Shown here piece by piece: positions 1 through 7,795 of a stretch of 31,883 nucleotides of DNA (position 1 is its first letter; each line of letters starts with the position of its first letter). The DNA is from a virus, in the IMG/VR virus record IMGVR_UViG_3300025736_000107, positions 1 through 31,883 of that record. One strand, 5' to 3'. The notes beneath the pieces are model-generated. The model did not search any database and was not told where the DNA came from. It was given only the letters and a program-made list of their open reading frames with translations. The position numbers were made by a program, and so were the translations under genes.

Positions 1-673
1 CGATTTTGGCCGCCTCGGTGCCGGTGGCGGTAGCAGAATTAAACGTCCTCAATAGTAAATACCTGCACCCTCGCATATCGAACGACATGGTGCAGATCCG
101 ATTATTGCCACTGTCGCTTATCGTCACGCCAGAGGGCCAACAGTCAGTTCCGGATATAGTATCCACCCATAAACCGCTCGCCTGGGCCGTGCCTGTCGTC
201 GGGTGATAGTCACACTGGCCTGTCCCGACCGCACAGTTCGTTGACGTGGTTAAGTACACAGGCAGAGCAGGTCCGTACCTACTGTCGTCAGCGAAGGCGT
301 ACAGTTCAAATGCGAAGGTATCGTCAGCAGCGTCAGACTCAGTAAAAAAGGAGATCGTGACGCCGTTAATGCCCCAGCCCAACTCACTCCAAACGTCGAT
401 TAGACCGTTAGTGGCACCGATATAGGTATTGACGGTCGATGGGACGGTCGACGAGTTCGCGACCAGTGCGTAGAAATTCATATCCGCCGACGTCCAGACA
501 TAGCCAGCCGCCGCAGTCTCTGCCGCCGCAGTCCGCATACTCTTCCAGCCCTTGGCCGCGGTATACAGTTCCTGACCGCTGCCGGCAGGACGTGAGAGCC
601 ATACCTGACCGAACGCGAAATATGCTGATAACGACATTGCCACTAAGACTAAGATCAATAAATACTTTTTCAT
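1..673 (-). CDS. Signal-peptide protein of the late operon, 3' end beyond window edge
   Basis: Open reading frame of 224 visible codons, starting ATG at 673 after GAGGTAACAAA and running off position 1. The first ~22 residues (MKKYLLILVLVAMSLSAYFAFG) form a lysine-led hydrophobic signal peptide. The rest is rich in Ser, Thr, Gly and aromatic residues, with several Cys, as in an exported beta-rich protein. I do not recognise the family. The start overlaps the stop of the upstream methyltransferase (ATGA type), so it belongs to the leftward late operon. Position 1 is the first base of a codon, and the fragment at 31813-31883 begins with the last two bases of a codon, so the two would join in frame to give about 248 aa if the genome is circular. 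Role unknown: surface, receptor-binding or periplasmic protein are guesses. Confidence 0.75.
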   Translation of the reverse strand, partial: MKKYLLILVLVAMSLSAYFAFGQVWLSRPAGSGQELYTAAKGWKSMRTAAAETAAAGYVWTSADMNFYALVANSSTVPSTVNTYIGATNGLIDVWSELGWGINGVTISFFTESDAADDTFAFELYAFADDSRYGPALPVYLTTSTNCAVGTGQCDYHPTTGTAQASGLWVDTISGTDCWPSGVTISDSGNNRICTMSFDMRGCRYLLLRTFNSATATGTEAAKI

Positions 674-1275
674 TTTGTTACCTCATTCCTTACTAGAACG
701 CTGATTGTGCCACTGGGGCTATTGCCGTTACTTTCGACAATCCGGGTATGCACAACCTTCCACCCGGTCGCAAACACTTCGAGCCTCTCAATCCACCAAT
801 CGATATCTTCGATCGTGACGTGCAGTTTGCCGACACTCTTACAGTGGGCCAGAGATATTACATGCCGACGTCCATATCGCACGAAGTTCGATAAAGTCAA
901 CATGATATCGTCGCTATGAATATGCTCGAAGACGTCAAACGCCATGGCCACGTCATAGACTTTTGGTTCTGTGGGCCATAACGCCCGAGTAATGTCACAC
1001 TGGTGGAAGGTGTAGCTGGTGCGATCGTAGTCGCCTATCGCCACATCGAGGCCGGTGACGTCATGCCCCTCATTAGCCAGCCGTCGACAGAGTTTACCGT
1101 TACCGCATCCGACCTCTAGTACAGTGTCATCTGGACGCAGGACGCCGGTAGGTTGCCAGTGCTCTCGATAGTTAAGGCCCCAGTTGCGGGCCTTGTAAGA
1201 TACATGCCGGGCGTGGGTGTGGTCATACGTCGCCCTGTAATCGATTTTACCTTTCTTTGTCATTATCAAAGTCAT
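670..1275 (-). CDS. Class I SAM-dependent methyltransferase
   Basis: 201 aa. The glycine-rich SAM-binding motif I (VLEVGCGNG) lies at residues 52-60, the acidic ribose-binding residue D77 follows in GLDVAIGD, and motif IV is in YDVAMAFDVFEHI at 107-119. This is the Methyltransf_11/23 type fold, which transfers a methyl group from SAM. The substrate cannot be read from sequence. The ATG overlaps the stop of the upstream gene by 4 nt and its own stop overlaps the next start, so translation is probably coupled. It sits among virion genes next to an unidentified 209-aa enzyme-like protein, which suggests modification of a sugar, small molecule or surface component rather than DNA. That last point is inference. 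Confidence 0.85.
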   Translation of the reverse strand: MTLIMTKKGKIDYRATYDHTHARHVSYKARNWGLNYREHWQPTGVLRPDDTVLEVGCGNGKLCRRLANEGHDVTGLDVAIGDYDRTSYTFHQCDITRALWPTEPKVYDVAMAFDVFEHIHSDDIMLTLSNFVRYGRRHVISLAHCKSVGKLHVTIEDIDWWIERLEVFATGWKVVHTRIVESNGNSPSGTISVLVRNEVTK

Positions 1276-1901
1276 GCTTTACCCCCTGGCCAGTATTCCG
1301 ATTCGCATCGATGCTCTCTGCCACGCTCGATCGGAGTTTCACTGGGGAATAACCCGTGCGAAAAAGGCAGCAAGGTGGGGCTTCCATAGGGGGAGAAGTT
1401 CATCAGGGTGATGTTGTCCCGAACACAAAAACCATCGATAAACCCCAGCCAATGCAGCAGACTCTTGCGGGGATATTTCAGGGGGTCAGGGCTGCCGGTA
1501 CCATAGATGGTATTGTCGCCCACTTCTGGATAGTACATATCGCAGCCGACAAACCCCACCACCTTCGGCTTGAGCGTCTCCAGTATCCACCAGAACGACG
1601 AGAAGAACATGGTTTTGCCGTAGCCGGTATGTTTACGCCAGAAGCCAGCATGCGTCTCGTCCTTAAAGTTCTCCATGACCCACTCGTAAGTGGTCACTAA
1701 TTTCTGTTTACTTTCGTCGTAATTGATAGGCTTGCGTTCTTCCGGAAAATCCAAGGCATGGAGAAGAATGTCCCATCGTTCAGGGACTATCTTCCAAGCG
1801 TTATGGATCACGCAGACTGTCCAGCCTGTCAAGTCCCAATCGGTGGCTAGCTTGGCCGTCAGCCCGCTACCGACCAATAACACTTTATCCGAATGCGCCA
1901 C
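1272..1901 (-). CDS. Unidentified enzyme-like protein (209 aa)
   Basis: GTG at 1901 is chosen as start because GAGGAG (1909-1914) stands 7 nt upstream; an ATG 60 nt further up would precede that site and has none of its own. The N-terminus KVLLVGSGLTAKLATDW looks like a Rossmann-type first strand and glycine turn. Later segments VCVIHNAW, WDILLHALDFPEE and VGFVGCDMYY recall metagenomic phage proteins related to DUF115/MptE-like or glycosyltransferase-like folds. I am not certain of any family. It is directly followed, with a 4-nt overlap, by the methyltransferase; the two probably act on the same substrate. No membrane segment or signal peptide is seen. Confidence 0.6.
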   Translation of the reverse strand: MAHSDKVLLVGSGLTAKLATDWDLTGWTVCVIHNAWKIVPERWDILLHALDFPEERKPINYDESKQKLVTTYEWVMENFKDETHAGFWRKHTGYGKTMFFSSFWWILETLKPKVVGFVGCDMYYPEVGDNTIYGTGSPDPLKYPRKSLLHWLGFIDGFCVRDNITLMNFSPYGSPTLLPFSHGLFPSETPIERGREHRCESEYWPGGKA

Positions 1902-1930
1902 AGTTAAACTCCTCAGTAAGATCCACGCCA

Positions 1931-1958
1931 GCCAGGAGCGGTTAAAGCCACTCCTGGC
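1931..1958 (-). other. Intergenic hairpin
   Basis: Perfect 8-bp inverted repeat GCCAGGAG / CTCCTGGC with a 12-nt loop, in the 81-nt gap between the 278-aa structural gene and the GTG start of the next gene. No T-run follows on the minus strand, so it is not a standard intrinsic terminator. It may be a processing or stability element that sets different expression of capsid and enzyme genes. Confidence 0.5.
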
Positions 1959-1982
1959 CAACGGGATGGGTAATGGTTTTAG

Positions 1983-2819
1983 TTAAACAACGACGCCCTT
2001 TAGAACCTGTACGTGGATAAACGCCTGAGATTCCTGGTCGGCGTGGGCATTCTCGTAGTCACCCTTGACCGAGATCGCTACATCACCGGACATATCCTCG
2101 GTATTACCTGCCAGCCCGCAGATGCCGGTAGGCGAGGCACAAGGTGCAGCCGATACCACACCACTAAGCTGCTTCTTGGCATCACCCCAGAACATGATGG
2201 TTCCAGACGTACCGGCAACCAAGACCTTGACCATACAGTCAAAGGTGATCGCATCTTCATTGGCGGTAAAGGTCACATCGCCGGTCTGGAGGATGACCTC
2301 GGCTCCGAACAGGACCTGGATCGCCAACTCAGCCGATGCCGCATGGATGTCGTCGGCAATAACCTGGCCGAAGATGTGTATGACATCACCGGCTCTTAGC
2401 AGATCGCCAGCGATGGTAACGGATTCGGCGTAAGCCACGAATACACCCTCGTCATCAGCCAAGTCCGTGCCGGTGATGTTGTTTAAGACACCACCCACTG
2501 CCTGACGGGAATCGAAGACGATCTTGTTCTGGCTGGGGGTCAGGCTTTCGACCTTGACCAAACGGCCAAGGGCGTCATTGATCACCACGTCGCAGGTCGG
2601 AGCTCCGTACCAGAAACTGATCCCACCGGCGGCGGCGTCGTAAACAGTTTCGGTGACCGGATTAGTCATCGCCGTCTCGTAGGCGTCAGCGTACACCGTG
2701 GCAGCAGTACTGCCAGCGATGAAGACGCTTACCCGCAGACCGCTTTCGATGGGGTTATTGTTTTCGTCCACAACCCCGAAGTGGAACTTCTGCAATGACG
2801 TATTCTTAATAGTCATCAT
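1983..2819 (-). CDS. Probable virion decoration or accessory head protein
   Basis: 278 aa. The start ATG (second ATG adjacent) follows AAAGGGACA. The sequence is rich in Val, Ala, Gly and Thr with few charged helices. The N-terminal part (FGVVDENNNPIESGLRVSVFIAG...TVYAD) resembles the short beta-sandwich modules found at the start of phage fibre, spike or decoration proteins. The C-terminal half reads as alternating beta strands (DVTFTANEDAITFD, GTIMFWGDAKKQL). It lies immediately downstream of the major capsid gene in the same direction, the usual place for head decoration or head-fibre proteins. No family is recognised with confidence; a receptor-binding role is a possible alternative, because no other fibre is evident in the window. 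Confidence 0.6.
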   Translation of the reverse strand: MMTIKNTSLQKFHFGVVDENNNPIESGLRVSVFIAGSTAATVYADAYETAMTNPVTETVYDAAAGGISFWYGAPTCDVVINDALGRLVKVESLTPSQNKIVFDSRQAVGGVLNNITGTDLADDEGVFVAYAESVTIAGDLLRAGDVIHIFGQVIADDIHAASAELAIQVLFGAEVILQTGDVTFTANEDAITFDCMVKVLVAGTSGTIMFWGDAKKQLSGVVSAAPCASPTGICGLAGNTEDMSGDVAISVKGDYENAHADQESQAFIHVQVLKGVVV

Positions 2820-2852
2820 TGTCCCTTTCTATTTTTCTCAAAAGTAATTGTT

Positions 2853-2887
2853 AATGTCTCAAGCCGCGTACCAATGTCTCAAGCCGC
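2853..2887. repeat. 15-bp direct repeat in capsid-decoration gap
   Basis: AATGTCTCAAGCCGC occurs twice, at 2853-2867 and 2873-2887, a 20-nt period, between the capsid stop and the next gene. It could be a slipped duplication or a small regulatory/processing site; nothing in the sequence decides. Confidence 0.5.
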
Positions 2888-2903
2888 TTATCGGGGTTAC
2901 GGG

Positions 2904-4130
2904 TTAATGTTGCTCGATGGTGTCTATGCACATCACAGCCATGTCCTGCTGGGCCGTATCGGACTCATTGTCGAAGGTGGTCTTGGAGATGCCCTTGATC
3001 ATGTCGATCCCGTAGAACGGTTTGCGGTTCGTCCCGGAGTCCAGGTCGCCGTTGAAGCGATCGATCATCTGACCGTTTTTCGTAGCTCCATAAGCGATAG
3101 TTCCAGCACCGGCACCCATTAGAAGGGCTCTACCGACATTGACGCCACTAGCTACCGCGTCGGAGGTCGCAGAGTTGGCAGTGTTCAAGGTGAAGCCTTC
3201 AGTTGGCGTAGTGCCGCCCGCTCCGGTTCTCGACTCCATACGACCGTATTCCTTCAGTAGGACGCTTACCTCACCGCAGTTCCAGAAACCCATCGAGTCA
3301 GACAGCAACGGATTCTTGTTGCCGCGGACCTGGGCGTACTGGTTACGGTTGATGTAGATGGTGTTCTGCCTCATATCGGCCCCCTGCCAGGGGGTCATTA
3401 TAAACAGCAGGCACTTACGGCCATCGATTGTGAGTAACCGGGGACGGGGTTCGGAGTTCATGAAGTGGATTACACACTTCTCGAGGAAGTTCGGACCCAT
3501 CAGGTTGTCTGTTTCAGTCTCTGCACTCAGCAGTGCGTCCGTCGTCGCTTTGGTCCCGGCGGCATACGGTCCCAGTGTGGTCCCGTCAGCTAAACACGCA
3601 TTGGCCTCGATCACTCCGGCTTTCGTCTCGCCACCGTAGGCGATTCGACGCGTAGTGGGCGCGTGTTCGTTGACCGATTCGACAGAGGTGGAGAGATTGT
3701 AAAGACCCGAGAGGGCCTTGATGATCTCTTTCTCGTCATTAACGCCGGCCCAGGAGGCCAGCTTCTCGGTCGCCTGACGCGGCCAGTCCTCGATCATGTG
3801 TTGCTTGGTCATCGGACCAGAGAGTCCGGTCGTATGGCCACGCTCATGGATTTCGACGTCCATGTAGAAGGCGTCGTACGCTTCCATGATGTCTTCAGAA
3901 CTGAAGTTGTCACCGCCGCCCACACCGGTCAGGGGTCCGGTCATCGGGATCCTGACTTTGTTGCCCTTGGTAACGGTCAGATCTTTGTATATCCGGATAA
4001 GTGCGTCATTGCCCTCTCCGATCAGACCCGAACGGCCAAAGAAATTCTCTTCCAACGAATACTTGATGAATCTCGTCAACCATTTCATTGGTGTTAAAGC
4101 ACTTGAAGATGTTCTTGCTTGTCGTCCCAT
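2904..4130 (-). CDS. Major capsid protein, N4 gp56-like family
   Basis: 408 aa. It shows the N4-gp56 capsid pattern: an N-terminal KWLTRFIKYSLEENFFG segment, then DLTVTKGNKVRIPMTGPLTG, GGGDNFSSEDIMEAYDAFYMD and IHERGHTTGLSGPMTKQ near residues 50-110, followed by an alpha/beta body typical of HK97-fold shells. Length fits the family (about 350-420 aa). GGAAGGA stands 8 nt before the ATG. It follows the scaffold-like gene in the same operon, the standard order scaffold-capsid. It forms the icosahedral shell around the DNA, built on the portal encoded upstream. Confidence 0.88.
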   Translation of the reverse strand: MGRQARTSSSALTPMKWLTRFIKYSLEENFFGRSGLIGEGNDALIRIYKDLTVTKGNKVRIPMTGPLTGVGGGDNFSSEDIMEAYDAFYMDVEIHERGHTTGLSGPMTKQHMIEDWPRQATEKLASWAGVNDEKEIIKALSGLYNLSTSVESVNEHAPTTRRIAYGGETKAGVIEANACLADGTTLGPYAAGTKATTDALLSAETETDNLMGPNFLEKCVIHFMNSEPRPRLLTIDGRKCLLFIMTPWQGADMRQNTIYINRNQYAQVRGNKNPLLSDSMGFWNCGEVSVLLKEYGRMESRTGAGGTTPTEGFTLNTANSATSDAVASGVNVGRALLMGAGAGTIAYGATKNGQMIDRFNGDLDSGTNRKPFYGIDMIKGISKTTFDNESDTAQQDMAVMCIDTIEQH

Positions 4131-4157
4131 CGTGATAGTTCCTTCCTACGCCACTTC

Positions 4158-5033
4158 TTACCCGTCGTCCTCCTCGGAAGGCCCGCTTACGAAGCTGGCT
4201 GCCAGAGTGCCCGTCTGGTCGTCGTCGGGGAATAATTCCGATAATGTTGGGGCATCACCTGGGCCTGCTGGAGGGGCAGGGGTCACCGGGGTAACAGGGG
4301 TAACAGGGGCATTATTGTTTGTTTGAGAGTCGCCAGAAGGAGGATTGTTCTTCTTAGCCGCCGAGATGTACGGGCACCGCTGGACACAACGGTCATACAT
4401 TTCCTTGGTGGGGTCGGCGCTAGACAGAATATCCTTGGCGTCCTGGGGAGTGAGCCAGGAGCGGCCAGTCTTACAGATACTGTCATAGTCGAACCCTTCG
4501 CCCATGGTTTCGGTACTGAAACGCTGACGTGCCTGCTGCTCGAGCTGGAGGTTGTGGTTCTCTCTGGTGAAACTGGCCTTACGGCCATTCTCACGCTCAA
4601 GCCACGCCTCATGTTCACGCTGTATCCGTCGCTGCTCAGAGGGGAACATGGCGTCGTATGACTCGTCATCGATCGCCGCAGACGGATCAGGATCCTGGGG
4701 GTCCAGTGATGCCGGTGCCTGCTCGGAACTCGGTGGCTCCGCGACCGGCGTACCCGGTGTCTCCATCTCCGAGAGTTTCAGTTGAAGCTCCTGGCGTTTG
4801 ATGCGTTCCTCTTGCAGGGCACTTAGCGGGACCATCGTCGGTGGTTCCTCTGTAACTGGAGGGGTCGACACAGCGTCAGGGTCAGGCGTTACGGGCGTTT
4901 CAGGTACTTCCGGTACCGCAGGTACTTCCGGTACCGCAGTCGCCTCAGGCGTTTCGGGTGTCTCTGGCACCTCGGGCGTCTCGGGGGTTTCCTCTTCGGG
5001 ACTCTCTTCGTTTACAAATTCTTCGACTTCCAT
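4158..5033 (-). CDS. Scaffold-like protein, acidic and proline-rich
   Basis: 291 aa from ATG 5033, chosen because AGGAG lies 9 nt upstream; an ATG 48 nt further up has no ribosome site. The N-terminal ~65 residues are a low-complexity run of Glu, Pro, Thr and Val (repeats of PEVPETPE type). A predicted helix with VPLSALQEERIKRQEL at about residue 80 is a phrase common in phage scaffold or capsid-assembly proteins. The middle part is helical and charged. Near the C-terminus is PVTPVTPVTP, then an acidic tail. Position directly before the capsid gene supports scaffolding, i.e. guiding procapsid assembly and leaving before DNA packaging. Function is inferred from context and composition. Confidence 0.7.
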   Translation of the reverse strand: MEVEEFVNEESPEEETPETPEVPETPETPEATAVPEVPAVPEVPETPVTPDPDAVSTPPVTEEPPTMVPLSALQEERIKRQELQLKLSEMETPGTPVAEPPSSEQAPASLDPQDPDPSAAIDDESYDAMFPSEQRRIQREHEAWLERENGRKASFTRENHNLQLEQQARQRFSTETMGEGFDYDSICKTGRSWLTPQDAKDILSSADPTKEMYDRCVQRCPYISAAKKNNPPSGDSQTNNNAPVTPVTPVTPAPPAGPGDAPTLSELFPDDDQTGTLAASFVSGPSEEDDG

Positions 5034-5112
5034 AAAACACACTCCTGTCTGGATGACGGCCCAAACTGCCGCACAAGGCATTTACTCCTGCCCTGGGGGA
5101 TCATCCCGCATG

Positions 5113-5125
5113 TACCGCTGCGGTA
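5113..5125. promoter_or_regulatory. Palindrome upstream of scaffold gene
   Basis: TACCGCTGCGGTA is a perfect odd palindrome in the 125-nt leader between the terminator at 5159-5205 and the scaffold start. Since transcription should stop at that terminator, a promoter for scaffold and capsid is expected here. I cannot find a convincing -35/-10 pair, so the palindrome is recorded only as a possible operator or leader hairpin. Confidence 0.25.
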
Positions 5126-5158
5126 ACGGGCACACAGCTACCTGCTGTGACGGACAAT

Positions 5159-5205
5159 AAAAAAAGCCCTGCTCTCCTGGATTAAACCAAGAAAGCAGGG
5201 CTTCG
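5159..5205 (-). terminator. Intrinsic terminator between portal block and scaffold-capsid block
   Basis: Read leftward: AAGCCCTGCT, a 20-nt loop that itself has TTGG/CCAG pairing, then AGCAGGGCTT followed directly by a T-run. This is a textbook rho-independent terminator, 31 nt after the stop of the 65-aa gene. It splits the late unit into TerS-TerL-portal-small genes and scaffold-capsid-downstream genes, so read-through or a second promoter must feed the capsid part. Confidence 0.88.
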
Positions 5206-5236
5206 TTTGTTCGATTAACCCTACAATATTCAGTTG

Positions 5237-5434
5237 TTATTTAGGACGCCTGTGGTCCCTTTCGTACTTAAAGCCTTGATAACCGTCAGCAAAGTTGAAG
5301 GTTATCTTGCCGAACTTCGGAGCAACACCGGCCAAATGACCACCGACGGTATCTAAAAACTCATCGGTATGATCAGGCTCAATCTCTGCCTGATCCTGTT
5401 CTCGCATCCGTTTGCTCATAGCTTCAACATCCAT
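5237..5434 (-). CDS. Small protein of unknown function
   Basis: 65 aa, charged (MSKRMREQDQAEIEPDHTDE...). The ATG at 5434 lies 4 nt after the stop of the preceding gene; an in-frame ATG five codons later is preceded by GAAG and could also be the start. It ends just before the strong terminator, as the last gene of the portal block. No motif is recognised. The C-terminal FGKITFNFADGYQGFKYERD looks folded, a short beta segment. A role in head assembly would fit the position but is unsupported. Confidence 0.6.
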   Translation of the reverse strand: MDVEAMSKRMREQDQAEIEPDHTDEFLDTVGGHLAGVAPKFGKITFNFADGYQGFKYERDHRRPK

Positions 5435-5438
5435 TACG

Positions 5439-5789
5439 TTAGTCGTCCAGCTTCAGCTGACGCAACCCCTGATCGATCAGAGCGATGACATTCTTATGGA
5501 ACATCATATAACCGTGGTCGAGGCTCCTGTTGCCGGCGTGGAGCTCCATGATCGGTGCGAGCAGCTCGTCTGCCTTACGCAGGTGATCGACGATCGTCAT
5601 CGGCTTGGCGCGGGGCGGAGGGGCCGGCTTGCTGTTCACCATCGGCTTGGCTTCCTGGGGAGGAGGACTTGCCACAACTGGTGTCCGCGGAGTCACCGGG
5701 GTTACCGGAACCTCCGCTTTGGTCGGGGTCGCCTTCGGTGGTTGAGAGAACCGCGTGTAGGTCTTTGGTTTTGTGGTATTCTTTGCCAT
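5439..5789 (-). CDS. Small protein with proline-rich N-terminus
   Basis: 116 aa. Residues 1-65 are a basic, proline-rich stretch containing PVTPVTPRTP, which resembles the PVTPVTPVTP tract of the scaffold-like protein two genes on. The C-terminal ~50 residues (IVDHLRKADELLAPIMEL...IALIDQGLRQLKLDD) look like one or two helices. It lies between portal and scaffold genes. A head-assembly or portal-associated role is plausible from position; no family is recognised. Confidence 0.65.
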   Translation of the reverse strand: MAKNTTKPKTYTRFSQPPKATPTKAEVPVTPVTPRTPVVASPPPQEAKPMVNSKPAPPPRAKPMTIVDHLRKADELLAPIMELHAGNRSLDHGYMMFHKNVIALIDQGLRQLKLDD

Positions 5790-5806
5790 GCAATAAATCC
5801 TTCACA

Positions 5807-7792
5807 TTAAGCTGGCTGCGCCCGCGACGCTGCCTGGGTTATAGCTTCGAGTTTTTCGACCATCTCGTCCTTCTGTTCTTTTGGTAGCCCGGTGGCCAGG
5901 ATCATGTACTTACCAAGTATCTCCGGTGGCACCAGGTCCTTGAGTGCTTCTAGCTCGTAGAAGTTACTGATCTGCGTCGTCGGGGCGTTGGGGCTCTGGA
6001 TTACGGTGACAGAGTATTTGCCGGTGCGGTAGGCCTTGAGCTGCTCGAAAAGCTCCTCTTTGCCCTGCTTGATCGCCATGGCCTCTGCCTGGGCGGTATA
6101 CTCCTCCAGCAGCTTCTCGTATTTCTTATAGATAAATTGCTGGTTCTCAGGAGCCAGCTGAATGAACATGGGATTCTCCAGGGGGCTCGGGGGCGGCGGC
6201 TGCTGTTCGACAATCGCTTTGCGGGCCTTTTCTAACAGGTCACCGGCGACCAGGTCCTTGTCGGTCACCATGTAGCCAATCTCTTGCTCGGTGTAGGTTT
6301 GAGTGTGTCGGATCATACCGATCGCTGTGTATGACATGATGCGGCAGGTGTGATCAAAGCGGTCATAGATTATCTGATTGGTCGCCATCGACTGCTTGAC
6401 CTTCTCACGATAGAGACGGCCCGACTCTTGCCGGCTGGGATCGTAGCCGCGCGAAGATCCGGAGACGCTGCTGATCTCTTCGATGTAGTTCTTGTCGGTG
6501 GCTTGCAGCTGCATGTGCCCCTGGGACAGCTGGTTCGGTTCGATCTTCTCCCAATGCCCGCCGCACTTATCCAGTTCAACCACCATATTGGGCGATGACC
6601 CGAAGTCTCTCAGCACCCGGAGGTACCCGGCGCTGGTTTCCTTACCAATCACCATGCCGCCGTTGGCGGTCTGGTTGAGGATATGCACCGCATTGGTCAT
6701 ACGCTTATTGAGCTCGTCCTGTGGTCCTATGAGGTTATCGACCACCCCCATATCGTATTGGGCTTCGCCGAACGGGGAGTACGGGATCAGAGGGAACATG
6801 CTCATGCCGTTGTAGGGGTCCTCGACGTTATCGAGGAGCAGCTGCCCGATACGCACCACCTTGTGCATCAGCGGCATGGGCGTCTTCTCTTTGATCTCAA
6901 AAGCCTGTGGGTACTGATTAGCAACGAGCTTAAGCTGTTGGAGTTGAGCCCATTCGCTCTTCTTCTTGGGATTGAGCCAGCGAACTTCCCAGTTGCGTTT
7001 ATCGCACACCAGCGTCCGGGATACGTATTCCTTCATCCAGGTGGTCTGCACCCTACACCGCCATTTGGCCATCAAGTCCGTATCGAACAACACCTCGGAG
7101 TCTTCGATGTCGTCGACAGTGTTGCCGACAACATAGTCAACCAGCCTCTTCACTAATCCTCTACCCTGGCCCCCGACATAGTCATTAACTGCCGAGTCGA
7201 TATCGTCTGCTTTCTTGGGATACTGTGCTTTGAGTTTGGATTTTAGCTCGAAGTCGCTGTCAATTATGAACTGAGCCCCATTCTTGGGATCGTTTAGATC
7301 GTAACTCATACAGGCCGGATCCGATCGTACTGCCAGCGTGGGCCTCGATCGCAGGATTATCTGGCCGGTCACCGGATCGGAGTCATAGTCGACCTCAAGG
7401 GAGAACCAGCCCATGCACGACTTGACACCGTTTAGGAAGACGTCGCTCTTGACGTAGTCGCCGCCACATGAGTCCATCATGTGCTTAAACATCTCAGTGA
7501 GTAGCTCCGCCACGCAGGCGTAGCCACCGCGGCGTTCGACAACTTTAGCGTCCTTGCGGTTGTCTCTCTCCACACTGGTCAGGTAGTTGATCACAGGTAG
7601 TATCTCGTTGAAGACGAGGCAGGATTTGCCCTCTCGCTCCAGCCGGGCTCTCACCTCGGCGGCGTAGGTCTGTAGGCCAACGTAGTAATCTGATCCCCGC
7701 TTGCTGCGTTCGATGAAGTCACTCCATCGGTCAGAGCTCTGAACCACGTTGCTGTATTCAAGGCTTAGATCTAAGGCTTTTTGGTCATCCAT
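5807..7792 (-). CDS. Portal protein, P22-like
   Basis: 661 aa, the usual size for P22-type portals. Family signs are an N-terminal helical region (WSDFIERSKRGSDYYVGLQ), the conserved NEILPVINYLTSVERDNRKD segment at about residues 62-81, a central region with WFSLEVDYDSDPVTGQI, and the crown/barrel helices towards the C-terminus with EYTAQAEAMAIKQGK and a Gln/Ala-rich end. The protein forms the dodecameric ring at one capsid vertex through which DNA enters and leaves. The ATG lies 3 nt after the TerL stop. The gene order TerS-TerL-portal is standard. Confidence 0.9.
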   Translation of the reverse strand: MDDQKALDLSLEYSNVVQSSDRWSDFIERSKRGSDYYVGLQTYAAEVRARLEREGKSCLVFNEILPVINYLTSVERDNRKDAKVVERRGGYACVAELLTEMFKHMMDSCGGDYVKSDVFLNGVKSCMGWFSLEVDYDSDPVTGQIILRSRPTLAVRSDPACMSYDLNDPKNGAQFIIDSDFELKSKLKAQYPKKADDIDSAVNDYVGGQGRGLVKRLVDYVVGNTVDDIEDSEVLFDTDLMAKWRCRVQTTWMKEYVSRTLVCDKRNWEVRWLNPKKKSEWAQLQQLKLVANQYPQAFEIKEKTPMPLMHKVVRIGQLLLDNVEDPYNGMSMFPLIPYSPFGEAQYDMGVVDNLIGPQDELNKRMTNAVHILNQTANGGMVIGKETSAGYLRVLRDFGSSPNMVVELDKCGGHWEKIEPNQLSQGHMQLQATDKNYIEEISSVSGSSRGYDPSRQESGRLYREKVKQSMATNQIIYDRFDHTCRIMSYTAIGMIRHTQTYTEQEIGYMVTDKDLVAGDLLEKARKAIVEQQPPPPSPLENPMFIQLAPENQQFIYKKYEKLLEEYTAQAEAMAIKQGKEELFEQLKAYRTGKYSVTVIQSPNAPTTQISNFYELEALKDLVPPEILGKYMILATGLPKEQKDEMVEKLEAITQAASRAQPA

Positions 7793-7795
7793 GAA

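Noticed and set aside
408-602. Minus-strand 64-codon frame inside the signal-peptide gene
   Set aside because: It is an out-of-frame shadow of the longer gene that starts at 673 with a signal peptide and runs through to position 1.
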